Source of the DNA: a virus
Direction: 5' to 3' (one strand)
DNA: 56,533 bases
IMG/VR virus record: IMGVR_UViG_3300043811_000163
Span: 1 to 56,533 of that record
The position numbers and the translations under genes are program-made. Below the pieces are notes generated by a model. The model saw only the letters and a list, made by a program, of their open reading frames with translations. It was not told the origin of the DNA and did no database searches. This document shows positions 1 through 6,854 of the stretch, piece by piece; the first letter of the stretch is position 1; every line of letters begins with the position of its first letter.

Positions 1-22
1 TTCGCGCGCAGTGTGTCGCGCG

Positions 23-280
23 TTACTCTCCCAATCGAACCGACAGCATCGTACGAACCATGTCGAGCACGTTTCCGGCGCAGACTGTCGGTTCCATGTC
101 GACTCCCGCGGCGCGTGCGACCCAAGGCTCGGCTGCCTTCAGAGCGGCACGAAGTCCGTCAATGTAACTGGCAGTGGCCTTCTCTGCGAGCACGTGCCCG
201 CAGTCGCAGAACGGCTCATGACCGTAGAAATCACCGCCGCCGCAGCATCTCGGCGCCGTTGTCTGCACGTCTTCGTTCAT
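23..280 (-). CDS. Small Cys/His-rich protein
   Basis: An 85-residue hypothetical protein and the last gene of the leftmost leftward operon. The N-terminal 30 residues hold a Cys-Cys pair, further Cys and His residues and a Gly stretch, suggesting a small metal-binding knuckle; the rest is predicted helical. A purine-rich AAGGGAT lies about 10 nt upstream of the ATG. The start overlaps the end of the ribbon-helix-helix gene by 50 bp, which is longer than the usual 4-bp overlaps here, so the true start may be further in. I do not recognise the family. Confidence 0.55.
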   Translation of the reverse strand: MNEDVQTTAPRCCGGGDFYGHEPFCDCGHVLAEKATASYIDGLRAALKAAEPWVARAAGVDMEPTVCAGNVLDMVRTMLSVRLGE

Positions 281-488
281 TGCCCGTGATCCCTTCCTGT
301 TCGCGCGCAGCGTTTCGCGACGCGTCGCTTGACGGGCCCGGTGGCCGAGGCATTTCCGTTTCCCGGATCAGCCGATCGACTACCGCGGATCGGCTCTCGC
401 CCGAGCGCGACGCGATCTCGACTAGGCGCGCGATGGCGTCCGGCGAGAGGGTGAGGTGGACGAGGGGGCGTAGTCGGCCGGGGCTCAT
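231..488 (-). CDS. Ribbon-helix-helix DNA-binding protein
   Basis: An 85-residue protein. Residues 5-40 (RPLVHLTLSPDAI then ARLVEIA, SGESRSAVVDRLI) have the pattern of a ribbon-helix-helix (CopG/Arc-like) fold: one short strand followed by two helices with a Gly-rich turn. The remainder is charged and probably disordered. It starts with an ATGA overlap on the upstream gene. RHH proteins bind DNA as dimers and often repress, so it is one candidate repressor for the operators found in this half of the window; that link is inference only. Confidence 0.7.
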   Translation of the reverse strand: MSPGRLRPLVHLTLSPDAIARLVEIASRSGESRSAVVDRLIRETEMPRPPGPSSDASRNAAREQEGITGNERRRADNGAEMLRRR

Positions 489-694
489 CCTCGATACTCG
501 CTGTTCTTGTCCGCCGGTTGGGCAGCCAGAAACTCCACCTCTTTGCCCTCTCGCCACGCTTGCTGTCGGGCAGCGAGCCACGCTCGGCAGCGAGCCTCGG
601 CCGCATAGTCGCGCTCAACCTTACGAGTTTCGTCGGTTTCTACCCATGTCGGGTTGTGAAAGGCGCGCTTGTTGTGAATTTCGTTTGCGTTCAT
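485..694 (-). CDS. Small charged helical protein
   Basis: A 69-residue hypothetical protein rich in Arg, Glu and Ala, predicted largely helical, with no family I recognise. It is the first gene of the leftmost operon, directly behind a TTGACA/TACAGT promoter with a 10-bp direct repeat. I chose the ATG at 694 because the longer reading frame would run into that promoter. It overlaps the RHH gene by ATGA. Confidence 0.6.
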   Translation of the reverse strand: MNANEIHNKRAFHNPTWVETDETRKVERDYAAEARCRAWLAARQQAWREGKEVEFLAAQPADKNSEYRG

Positions 695-701
695 GATTCT
701 A

Positions 702-730
702 ACTGTAGCCGCAGTGTAGCCGCATGTCAA
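702..730 (-). promoter_or_regulatory. Promoter with a tandem 10-bp direct repeat
   Basis: Read leftward: TTGACA (725-730), a 17-bp spacer, then TACAGT (702-707). Two copies of TGCGGCTACA lie 11 bp apart (715-724 and 704-713), so they fill the spacer and enter the -10 element. One helical turn between repeats is typical of a site for a protein binding side by side. It differs from the palindrome used by the other early promoters. Confidence 0.65.
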
Positions 731-790
731 GTGCGATTCTTGGTGGCGCGCGCCGTTTTCGGTCCGGGTCGCACGCGGCGCGCATTATGT

Positions 791-997
791 CTAGACTGGC
801 GGTCTGAATTTGCCACAACGTTTGCACACGAATCCGTTGTCGATCTCAAGCCACTCGAGTCGATATCCGGCTTTGGCCGGATTCTTCAGCCGGTGCGGAT
901 AACAGCTCCACGGTCGCTCTTTAGCCGACTCTCGCCCAGCCGCAAACGCCGTTACGCTTGCGATGATGGCTAAGGTGAAACAAATCAGCGGTGTCAT
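791..997 (-). CDS. Small membrane-anchored protein with a CxxC motif
   Basis: A 68-residue hypothetical protein. An N-terminal hydrophobic stretch (residues 3-19, PLICFTLAIIASVTAFAAG) is a signal peptide or single membrane anchor. The C-terminus carries FVCKRCGKF, a CxxC knuckle; with Cys37 and nearby His it could bind zinc. I start at the ATG at 997 because it places the hydrophobic segment at the N-terminus. Function unknown. Confidence 0.55.
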   Translation of the reverse strand: MTPLICFTLAIIASVTAFAAGRESAKERPWSCYPHRLKNPAKAGYRLEWLEIDNGFVCKRCGKFRPPV

Positions 998-1028
998 GGC
1001 CACCTCCGGCGCGCGCATTGTTGCGACT

Positions 1029-1313
1029 CTATTCCTCGAACGGCAGTGGGATCCCACGTGCTCGGCACCAGTCATTGATCTTGGGCTGCTGCAGGAAGTG
1101 CGGGAATTGCCTACCGTGCGCCCACCTCCAGATCTGCATCGGTGTGACATTGAACTCCGCGGCAAGCTTTGCCACGGTTCCGATTTCCTTGACCATGGTA
1201 AGCCACGGCTCGGGCATCGTGCAGTTGGTGCCGGGCCTCTTTCGCAGGTTCTTCTTGACGTCGTCCTCGAAAAGTGACGCCATGGTCTTTGCCGGCTGCA
1301 TGGTTCGCCTCAT
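1029..1313 (-). CDS. Helix-turn-helix protein
   Basis: A 94-residue protein. Residues 42-72 (IGTVAKLAAEFNVTPMQIW followed by RWAHGRQFP) form a helix-turn-helix of the kind seen in phage regulators and YdaS/Cro-like proteins. The start overlaps the upstream gene by ATGA. A DNA-binding regulator is likely. It is a second candidate, beside the RHH protein, for the factor acting on the early operators. Confidence 0.65.
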   Translation of the reverse strand: MRRTMQPAKTMASLFEDDVKKNLRKRPGTNCTMPEPWLTMVKEIGTVAKLAAEFNVTPMQIWRWAHGRQFPHFLQQPKINDWCRARGIPLPFEE

Positions 1314-1597
1314 TCCTTGGATCCGAATCCGCTCGGTTCGAGCTCGCGGTACGCAATTGCTCGGCGCAGATAATCCTGCATCTCGTCGAGCACGTGCGCG
1401 CACTCCGCGAGCAACGCCAATCGAGTCTCCTCCGAGACCTCCGCCTTGGCCTTCTCGAGCCCGGCATAGCGATCGATCGCGTCGCGCGCCTTGCTCACGC
1501 TGGCCAAAAGCTCAGACGTGCTGAGCTGTCGCATCTCGGCTTTCGCCTTCGCGACGCTCTTCTTTTGGATCGGCGGCTGCGAGTATCGGTCGGTCAT
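1310..1597 (-). CDS. Hypothetical helical protein
   Basis: A 95-residue protein, predicted mostly alpha-helical from residue 15 onward with heptad-like spacing of Leu and Ala; no recognised domain. It is linked by ATGA overlaps to both neighbours, so it is translated as part of the operon driven from about 1815. Confidence 0.6.
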   Translation of the reverse strand: MTDRYSQPPIQKKSVAKAKAEMRQLSTSELLASVSKARDAIDRYAGLEKAKAEVSEETRLALLAECAHVLDEMQDYLRRAIAYRELEPSGFGSKE

Positions 1598-1791
1598 CGG
1601 GGGCCTGCCTTCGTCTCGTCGGTCGAAAAGTTCATGATCCCGTCTGGCGGCTCGCGACGGCGACGCGCCTCGATCACGCTGTCGGCCGTGCCAAGGCACA
1701 GCTCGGTCGTGTTTTGAGGATCCGAGGCCAGCATGGCGGCCACGAATCTATCCCAAGCGATTCGCTCATCGGCATCTCGGAACTCGATCAT
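1594..1791 (-). CDS. Hypothetical protein, first gene of the 1.8 kb operon
   Basis: A 65-residue protein of unknown function with one helix around the sequence DERIAWDRFVAAML. GAAGGGAA lies just before the ATG. An early-type promoter with the palindromic operator sits directly upstream (1800-1827), which makes this the first gene of the operon that continues through the HTH gene. Confidence 0.6.
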   Translation of the reverse strand: MIEFRDADERIAWDRFVAAMLASDPQNTTELCLGTADSVIEARRRREPPDGIMNFSTDETKAGPR

Positions 1792-1799
1792 TTCCCTTC

Positions 1800-1827
1800 A
1801 CCATAACCTCAAGTTTGAAAACTGCAA
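1800..1827 (-). promoter_or_regulatory. Early promoter with operator (copy 1)
   Basis: Leftward: TTGCAG (1822-1827), 16 bp, TATGGT (1800-1805). The operator AACTTGAGGTT (1805-1815) ends on the first T of the -10. It lies between the genes starting at 1791 and ending at 1831. Confidence 0.75.
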
Positions 1828-1830
1828 CGT

Positions 1831-2007
1831 TCACTTCGCTTTGAGCCACGCGCGCACCGCGCTGAGTGCCAGGTATTCCGTGTGCACTTGCGCGGTCACC
1901 GCGCGCTCAAGACGCGTCAGCTCGGCCGCGCTGTACTTGTGATCGCCGAGGTCGGCCGCGTCGCACTCGATCGCGGCCTTTTTCGCGGCCACGAGCGCCT
2001 CGATCAC
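1831..2007 (-). CDS. Hypothetical helical protein
   Basis: A 58-residue Ala/Glu-rich helical protein, unknown function. I chose the GTG at 2007 because it forms the usual GTGA overlap with the stop of the upstream gene. An ATG at 2034 is also in frame and would give 67 residues but overlap that gene by 31 bp. Confidence 0.55.
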   Translation of the reverse strand: MIEALVAAKKAAIECDAADLGDHKYSAAELTRLERAVTAQVHTEYLALSAVRAWLKAK

Positions 2008-2174
2008 GCTTCCGGGGAGTTCGGCAGTTCCCATCGCTCAAGACTCTGCGAGTAGCTGATTTTCGGAACGATCACCACGTACTCGTGGCGGCGACCGTCG
2101 GGAGAAAGAAGCGTACGTCTCCGGACCTCGACGCGCGCACCTTGCGCGAGCGGCCCGCACGGGAGCGCGATCAT
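2004..2174 (-). CDS. Hypothetical 56-residue protein
   Basis: A short gene found by reading the gap. It starts by ATGA overlap with the 44-residue gene and ends by GTGA overlap with the next. The middle (HEYVVIVPKISYSQS) looks like beta strands. Both boundaries fit the coupled style of this operon, which is the main evidence that it is real. Confidence 0.6.
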   Translation of the reverse strand: MIALPCGPLAQGARVEVRRRTLLSPDGRRHEYVVIVPKISYSQSLERWELPNSPEA

Positions 2175-2305
2175 GGCGTGCTCTCCCGGAGAAGGACGAC
2201 GACAGGACCGTTTCGGTACTCGCCGGTCGGCGTCAGCATCACGCCGTCCATGGCATCGCGATCCTCGTTCGACAACGGGAATCGGTCGCGATTGAATTCA
2301 GGCAT
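2171..2305 (-). CDS. Hypothetical 44-residue protein
   Basis: A short acidic protein with a beta-hairpin-like C-terminus (GVMLTPTGEYRNGPVVVLL). The ATG at 2305 overlaps the end of the Cys-rich gene by 8 bp and the stop overlaps the next start by ATGA. Unknown function. Confidence 0.55.
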   Translation of the reverse strand: MPEFNRDRFPLSNEDRDAMDGVMLTPTGEYRNGPVVVLLRESTP

Positions 2306-2468
2306 CGGTCTCTTCTCCTTCCGGCTCGCCCTCCACCATGCCTTCGCCGTCGCAGGCCGGGCAGACAGGGCCTCCATCGCATTCGCAGTAGCCCGCGTCG
2401 CATTTGCTGGTCGTGCGGCGGCAAGCCGTGGAACCATGGCCGTCGCACGTGTCACATTCGACCATCAT
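2298..2468 (-). CDS. DnaJ-type Cys-rich zinc-finger protein
   Basis: A 56-residue protein with CDTCDGHG near the N-terminus and CPACDGEG near the C-terminus, plus further Cys between. CxxCxGxG units are the zinc-binding signature of the DnaJ central domain; in small phage proteins they mark a stand-alone zinc knuckle. No J-domain is present, so it is not a chaperone. Coupled to its upstream gene by ATGA. Confidence 0.65.
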   Translation of the reverse strand: MMVECDTCDGHGSTACRRTTSKCDAGYCECDGGPVCPACDGEGMVEGEPEGEETDA

Positions 2469-2713
2469 CGGGGGCCCTCGGGAACCAGACGAACGGCCAT
2501 GGCGTAGCCAGCCTCGGTCACGTTGTAGCCCCCGTCGCCTTTGCCAGACCGAACCAGAAATTCGAAACCGGCCGATGCTAGCGTTCGAGCCACGTTGATG
2601 CGGCTCGCGCGCGGGAAGTACCATCCGATCTCCTTTTCCTGGGCAATAGCGTCTCGGAGCGTTCTCTTCTGCGCCAGCGTCAGTTGATCGGGATGAGTCA
2701 CGAGAAGGATCAT
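2465..2713 (-). CDS. Winged-helix-like hypothetical protein
   Basis: An 82-residue protein. Helices followed by FEFLVRSGKGDGGYNVTEAG resemble a winged helix ending in a two-strand wing, like the C-terminus of the gene at 8694. I start at the ATG at 2713, which overlaps the upstream stop by ATGA, rather than at 2725. DNA binding is possible but not shown. Confidence 0.55.
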   Translation of the reverse strand: MILLVTHPDQLTLAQKRTLRDAIAQEKEIGWYFPRASRINVARTLASAGFEFLVRSGKGDGGYNVTEAGYAMAVRLVPEGPR

Positions 2714-2931
2714 GACAGCCCCCACGTCATCTTCGGGAGTAACCGTAGCATCGAGACATCATCGTTCGCCGGCACTCCGAACACGCCGAGCTGGCGACCC
2801 GCGACGTACGCGGATCTCAACCGAGCGAATTCGACGAAGGTCATCGTGTCGAACTTCGCCTTCGGGATCCGCATAGCGCGCCTCATCGATTCCAATCTGA
2901 CGCGAACATCGACGCGGATTCTCTGGATCAT
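2710..2931 (-). CDS. Hypothetical basic protein
   Basis: A 73-residue protein with a basic N-terminal half (many Arg) and no recognised domain. It is linked by ATGA overlaps on both sides, so it belongs to the operon starting at 3182. Confidence 0.55.
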   Translation of the reverse strand: MIQRIRVDVRVRLESMRRAMRIPKAKFDTMTFVEFARLRSAYVAGRQLGVFGVPANDDVSMLRLLPKMTWGLS

Positions 2932-3182
2932 GGGCTCACCCCAGTCTGAGAGAAGCCCTTCATGTCCACGCCGTTGACCTCGACGCGCACGCCGTCTCGA
3001 TCCATCCCGGCGACGATGTCCCGGCAGCGATTGCCGCCTTCGCAGTAGACGCCTCCATTGCTGGTCGGCGTTCGCTCACCCTTCGAGAGAAGCCGCTTCA
3101 TCCACTTGCGCCCTCGTACCGTCAACGGGTCGATCGAGTAGAGGCCCATGCGGCCGGAGATAATCACGTCCAAGTTTGCCAT
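2928..3182 (-). CDS. Hypothetical protein, first gene after promoter 2
   Basis: An 84-residue protein of unknown function, basic, with two Cys (YCEGGNRC). A GAAGGGAG site precedes the ATG by about 7 nt and early promoter copy 2 lies just upstream. Confidence 0.6.
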   Translation of the reverse strand: MANLDVIISGRMGLYSIDPLTVRGRKWMKRLLSKGERTPTSNGGVYCEGGNRCRDIVAGMDRDGVRVEVNGVDMKGFSQTGVSP

Positions 3183-3203
3183 CGCGTGCTCCCTTCACTC
3201 TTC

Positions 3204-3231
3204 AATATAACCTCTAGTGCGGTTTGGTCAA
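3204..3231 (-). promoter_or_regulatory. Early promoter with operator (copy 2)
   Basis: Leftward: TTGACC (3226-3231), 16 bp, TATATT (3204-3209). Operator CACTAGAGGTT (3209-3219). The operator overlaps the stop codon of the gene ending at 3214, so it sits between two operons with no spare sequence. Confidence 0.8.
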
Positions 3232-3420
3232 GACCTCGGCGGTGAGCTGTCCGGTCTCGACGTAGAGCTTCTGGACGGCAGCGACGTCGCCGTGCCTGGG
3301 ACACTGGCCGTCGGTCAAGGCGAACCAGCAGCGGCCCACGGGCACGCCGTCCGCGGTCTTCTCGAGGATCGCGCAGTTGTTCGCGAACGTGCGGCGCCAT
3401 TGCTTGGTGTGGATGCTCAT
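3214..3420 (-). CDS. Hypothetical protein
   Basis: A 68-residue protein with Cys residues at CAILEK, RCWF and QCPRHG, a possible zinc site. The ATG at 3420 overlaps the upstream gene by ATGA. It is the last gene of the operon that begins at 5368. Unknown function. Confidence 0.55.
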   Translation of the reverse strand: MSIHTKQWRRTFANNCAILEKTADGVPVGRCWFALTDGQCPRHGDVAAVQKLYVETGQLTAEVLTKPH

Positions 3421-3776
3421 GGTACGCGAGCTTTCTTCATCGCCTTCTCCATGGCCCGAAACGACTCGAATACTGGTGCGGCCATGTTGAGCTTCCGGCG
3501 ATCGTACATTCCCAACCGTTCCGCGATTCGCATCATTTGCGAGGGTCGACCGATCTTCTCGAGCAGGATCAGGGCGCCCGCGCAATGAGATTCATTGGTC
3601 ACGTGGCGTATGGGTTCTCCGTCGTCGTCGTACTCGACGGTCTTGTGGCAATGGAACTCACCGCGCACGAGCGATTGGTCGATTTCCCGCACACGGGCAG
3701 CGGTAAGGAAGGGCGGGATGTCCGATCGAAACGGACACTGAGGACACGGCGAGGTCATGGCGTATTGCTTGCTCAT
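3417..3776 (-). CDS. Cys-rich phage protein of the PCxxCPFR type
   Basis: A 119-residue protein. Its PCPQCPFRSDIPPF motif near the N-terminus, EFHCHKTVE in the middle and HCAGALILLEK further on match a small family seen in phages and actinobacteria (resembles DUF6283), with four conserved Cys that probably bind a metal. Function is unknown in that family. Coupled by ATGA overlaps to both neighbours. Confidence 0.65.
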   Translation of the reverse strand: MSKQYAMTSPCPQCPFRSDIPPFLTAARVREIDQSLVRGEFHCHKTVEYDDDGEPIRHVTNESHCAGALILLEKIGRPSQMMRIAERLGMYDRRKLNMAAPVFESFRAMEKAMKKARVP

Positions 3777-4021
3777 CGATACCTGCCTTCATTGCATCGG
3801 AGATCTCCACAGGTCGTATGGCCGTCGAGCGCGGGAAGTCCACAGCCAGGACAGAGCGGCCAGCCCGCGGGGTAATTAAACTGCGGAGCCTGCAATCGAT
3901 AGACGGGCCGGACCATCGGGTGATCTGGACAGGGATCGAAGGCCACGCCGATCCTGCTCTCGGCGCGCGCGAGCTCCTTGCCGCACTCGGAGCATGTCGG
4001 CGGGAATGCGGGGCCGCTCAT
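3773..4021 (-). CDS. Zinc-ribbon protein
   Basis: An 82-residue protein with an N-terminal CSECGKELARAES and a C-terminal CPGCGLP plus two more Cys (TTCGDLRC), i.e. two CxxC pairs that could form a zinc ribbon. Unknown role; one of about a dozen small Cys-rich proteins in this window. Confidence 0.6.
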   Translation of the reverse strand: MSGPAFPPTCSECGKELARAESRIGVAFDPCPDHPMVRPVYRLQAPQFNYPAGWPLCPGCGLPALDGHTTCGDLRCNEGRYR

Positions 4022-4245
4022 CGGCGCACGTCCATGAATTCGGCCGTGATACCGGTCGCGTCATGGAACTTCGGCCGAGCCAAGGAGACGATCCGCTCAT
4101 CGAGCATGCCAGTTACAGCAGCCTCGATGGTCTCATCGGCTGGAGCCTCTTCTTCGGCGTCTGCGGGCCCAATGTCGATCTCGAGCTCGAAGCATACGCG
4201 GTAGACCGCGCGAGCCCGGCGCTCCCGCTTCGCTGTCGTGGTCAT
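4018..4245 (-). CDS. Hypothetical acidic protein
   Basis: A 75-residue protein: a basic N-terminal ten residues, a beta-rich YRVCFELEIDIG, then an acidic helix. No recognised family. ATGA overlaps at both ends. Confidence 0.55.
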   Translation of the reverse strand: MTTTAKRERRARAVYRVCFELEIDIGPADAEEEAPADETIEAAVTGMLDERIVSLARPKFHDATGITAEFMDVRR

Positions 4246-5018
4246 GACGCGATCCCTCCCACAATTCGCTGCGCCTCATGCCAGGCCCAAGGTGAAGGCA
4301 TTCTCTGCCAGACGCCTTCCGAAGGTGCCCACCGAAAGCCGGATTGCTTGAGCGACGTGCGGACCTCCGCGCTCGGCTTGAACGGGAACCGGATGCGTAC
4401 GCGGTTCTCGGCTTCGTCGACGACGACCACGCCTTGCGCGGTTGCGCAATTCCACGGCTCTTTCGCGGGTGCTGTAGCACGCGACTCGAGCTGGGCGATC
4501 CTGAGTTTGCAGCGGCGGATCTCGGCGTTGTTGTTCGACAGCTGGTAGTTCGCGAATCCGATGCGCCCGCAGAAGTCCGGCTTTTTGAGCTCGGCGCCGA
4601 CCTGGTCGCCGACAAGCGCGAAGAGCGCGACGTCATCGCCCTTGCGGATCGCTGCATTCGCAGCCTTCATGGTCGCCTGGTACTTCTCGAGCCCGGCGAG
4701 CTTCTCACGCAGCTTGGCGACCGCATCGGGGTCATCCGACGAGATCGACGGATTGATCTCGGCCGAGTTCGCGCGCCGCTCGAGATCGTCGGCGAGCTTC
4801 GAGAGCTCGAACGACTTGCGCGTGGCTCGGTCGATTCGCTCAAGATCGCGCTTGTGACGGCGGTACGAATGATGGCCCGGAAGTAGGGGGGTACCGTTCA
4901 TAACGTTCAATAGCGCGTCGTACTGATGATACTTCGCGTCCGCAAGCGTCTTGAGCTTGGCCGCTCGGGCTCGCATGCGTTCGATGCGGGATTCTCTCTT
5001 CTCTTCGTATGCGTTCAC
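4242..5018 (-). CDS. DUF3560-like protein
   Basis: A 258-residue protein resembling the DUF3560 family of plasmids and phages, whose function is not known. The N-terminus (AYEEKRESRIERMRARAAK) is a basic coiled coil. It is followed by LLPGHHSYRRHKRDLERID, the most conserved part of the family, and more coiled coil to about residue 190. The C-terminal 60 residues form a compact domain with GFRWAPSEGVWQR, which is common in these proteins. I chose the GTG at 5018, with GGAAGGG 7 nt upstream, since the longer frame has no such site. Confidence 0.7.
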   Translation of the reverse strand: MNAYEEKRESRIERMRARAAKLKTLADAKYHQYDALLNVMNGTPLLPGHHSYRRHKRDLERIDRATRKSFELSKLADDLERRANSAEINPSISSDDPDAVAKLREKLAGLEKYQATMKAANAAIRKGDDVALFALVGDQVGAELKKPDFCGRIGFANYQLSNNNAEIRRCKLRIAQLESRATAPAKEPWNCATAQGVVVVDEAENRVRIRFPFKPSAEVRTSLKQSGFRWAPSEGVWQRMPSPWAWHEAQRIVGGIAS

Positions 5019-5035
5019 GTGTGCCCTTCCTTCTC

Positions 5036-5368
5036 TCAGAAACTGAAATCGTGGTAGCGCTCGCGCCGGCCGACCATCACTCGCGCGCCCTTGAGAATCT
5101 TCCAACCTTTCGCCGTCAGCCGCGCGACCTTGACGGGCGCAGTCGTGTCCGGCGTGTATGTATACACCTGCATCTCGCTCATGCCGTAGCTGTCGGTGCG
5201 GTCGGCCCTGTCCTCTTGCAGGTGAATCGTCTTGCCGGACTTGCTCACGTACACGACCGTGGCCGGGAATCGATCCGTCCAGCTGAGGATAGTCGCGCCG
5301 TCCCCCACCTTCGGTGCCGCGGACTTCGCGTTCGCCATCATCAGGTTGTTCAAGCTTCCGAACTCCAT
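5036..5368 (-). CDS. Hypothetical beta-rich protein, first gene after promoter 3
   Basis: A 110-residue protein. Residues 20-105 alternate short strands (GATILSWTD, ATVVYVSKSG, TIHLQED, VYTYTPD) that suggest a small beta barrel. GAGGTGATG precedes the ATG. It is the first gene of the operon that runs down to 3214. Unknown function. Confidence 0.6.
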   Translation of the reverse strand: MEFGSLNNLMMANAKSAAPKVGDGATILSWTDRFPATVVYVSKSGKTIHLQEDRADRTDSYGMSEMQVYTYTPDTTAPVKVARLTAKGWKILKGARVMVGRRERYHDFSF

Positions 5369-5386
5369 CTCATCACCTCGACCACT

Positions 5387-5415
5387 AACATAACCTCAGG
5401 TTATATTGGCGTCAA
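5387..5415 (-). promoter_or_regulatory. Early promoter with perfect palindromic operator (copy 3)
   Basis: Leftward: TTGACG (5410-5415), 17 bp, TATGTT (5387-5392). The operator AACCTGAGGTT (5392-5402) is extended to a perfect 15-bp palindrome ATAACCTNAGGTTAT (5390-5404). It overlaps the stop codon of the gene ending at 5401. This copy best defines the operator. Confidence 0.8.
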
Positions 5416-5796
5416 GGTTGCCTCATCGGCCGGCAGGCCGAGGCTCTCCCGGGCAAACGCGACGGCTTCCGCTTGCGACTTGATCCCTTTACGGATCCCG
5501 AACGACTCGGCCGCGTCGTCATCGCGAAGCACCACGATCCACGTGGCGTCATTGTCCGAGCGGATGCTGGCCGAGAGACCGTCGGCTTCATTGCGGATCG
5601 TCTGCACCTGCCAGGACGTCCGCAGCACGCGAAGCGCGGCCATCGGCAAGTCGCGTTCGGCTTGCCCGGTCGCGATGAGATTCTCGGCCATGGCAAGCGG
5701 CATCGGGAACATGCGATAGCCGTAGCCTCGCTCGTACGCGCGCTTGCGGCCTCGCTTGTCGACATCGAACGAGATGAAACGGGGAACCGAAGTCAC
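5401..5796 (-). CDS. Hypothetical protein
   Basis: A 131-residue protein, mixed alpha/beta, with ATWIVVLRDDDAAESFGIRK in the C-terminal half. No family recognised. The GTG at 5796 forms a GTGA overlap with the upstream gene and has GAAGGAGG ahead of it, so I prefer it to the longer frame. Confidence 0.6.
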   Translation of the reverse strand: MTSVPRFISFDVDKRGRKRAYERGYGYRMFPMPLAMAENLIATGQAERDLPMAALRVLRTSWQVQTIRNEADGLSASIRSDNDATWIVVLRDDDAAESFGIRKGIKSQAEAVAFARESLGLPADEATLTPI

Positions 5797-6647
5797 GACG
5801 CGCCTCCTTCTTCGAGCTTCACGACTTTGCACCTTGTCAGCGTGGTCTGAGCCTCGCCGTTGTAGTCTCCGAGCTTCTTGACGGTGCCCTTGATCGACAC
5901 CCATTTGCCGAGATCCTTGCCCATGAGAGGGCAGGCATTCGAGAACCACACGAGGCATTCGCCGGTCTCGGCGCGGAACTTGTTCATCCAGGTCGGGAAA
6001 GGCCCATCGATGCCCACCTTCAGCGCGAACTCGAACAGCGCGCGTTTGATCTCGACCTTGGCACCGACAGCGCCCGCGTGCTTCGAGTCGGGCAGGCTCG
6101 CCTTGATGCCGGCGATGCGCAGCGTCTCCGCGTCCTCGGCATCAGGCTCCGTCCAGCGCGTGCCCTCCGTGATCGCCGTGATGTACCGGGCAGCGCGCTC
6201 CTTCTCGAACTTGCTGCAGTGGTTGCTCGACACGATGGCGCGGTAGGTCCGTAGCTCTTCGGCGTGCTCGATTTCGGCGCGCGCGGCACGTTCGGCCTTG
6301 CTCTCGCGCTCGACGCGCTCTCGCTCCATGCGCTCCCGGTACTCGGGGCTCGCGCGATACTGCTCGAGTTCATACTCCTTTTCGGCCCGGCGAATCTCCG
6401 CGAGGTCGGGTCCGCCTTCGAGCGTCACGGCGCAATCGCGCCCGACGTCCATGACTTGTCCCTTCTCGCTCTTGACCCGAACGACGTAGCGGATGCCGGC
6501 TCCGCACTTGTCGCAGCACGAGCCGGGAACGACATGCGCGTCGGGCGTCCCTGCCGCGACGACGAACGCGCTCTCTCGAAATCCGATGACTTCCCACCGG
6601 ACCGGTGCTTCCTTGGTTCCGTACAGCGGCGTGGCGGCGTTCATCAC
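5793..6647 (-). CDS. Zinc-binding protein with a C-terminal OB-fold-like domain
   Basis: A 284-residue protein. Residues 43-75 hold SCCDKCGAGIRYVVRV and a later GRDCAVTL, a probable zinc site seen in many phage proteins that handle DNA. Residues 85-150 are a highly charged helix (Glu/Arg repeats). Residues 245-284 (KWVSIKGTVKKLGDYNGEAQ) look like the core of an OB fold, as in single-strand-binding proteins. A nucleic-acid role is plausible but inferred. First gene after promoter 4. Confidence 0.6.
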   Translation of the reverse strand: MMNAATPLYGTKEAPVRWEVIGFRESAFVVAAGTPDAHVVPGSCCDKCGAGIRYVVRVKSEKGQVMDVGRDCAVTLEGGPDLAEIRRAEKEYELEQYRASPEYRERMERERVERESKAERAARAEIEHAEELRTYRAIVSSNHCSKFEKERAARYITAITEGTRWTEPDAEDAETLRIAGIKASLPDSKHAGAVGAKVEIKRALFEFALKVGIDGPFPTWMNKFRAETGECLVWFSNACPLMGKDLGKWVSIKGTVKKLGDYNGEAQTTLTRCKVVKLEEGGAS

Positions 6648-6850
6648 CTGCTCCCTTCAGCTACTAATATAACCTCGGGTTCGATTGCGTCAAGGTCCAG
6701 GGAGCCGATGTAGATACACCGCGGTGTGGGTCGGTCGCCCTCCTCCCAGGCGACATCGATCGCGTCGGTATCGAGCTCGGGATAGTGGCGGAGAAGCAGC
6801 CGGGCGCCTGCCTCCACAAGCGCCCGGATCTCAGGGTCGGTCGAGTACAC
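6644..6850 (-). CDS. Hypothetical protein between clamp and OB-fold genes
   Basis: A 68-residue acidic protein of unknown function, starting with a GTG at 6850 just after the clamp stop; an ATG at 6892 is in frame but would overlap the clamp gene by 38 bp. Early promoter copy 4 lies inside its last 50 bp, so its 3' end is also control DNA for the next gene. Confidence 0.5.
   Translation of the reverse strand: MYSTDPEIRALVEAGARLLLRHYPELDTDAIDVAWEEGDRPTPRCIYIGSLDLDAIEPEVILVAEGSR
6666..6693 (-). promoter_or_regulatory. Early promoter with operator (copy 4)
   Basis: Leftward: TTGACG (6688-6693), 16 bp, TATATT (6666-6671). Operator AACCCGAGGTT (6671-6681). It is embedded in the 3' end of the upstream gene and is followed by GAAGGGAG before the ATG at 6647. 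Confidence 0.75.
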
Positions 6851-6854
6851 TGGC

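Noticed and set aside
5390-5404. Palindrome considered as a plasmid or phage attachment site
   Set aside because: Related copies recur at promoters with fixed spacing to the -10, so it is an operator; no integrase gene is present.
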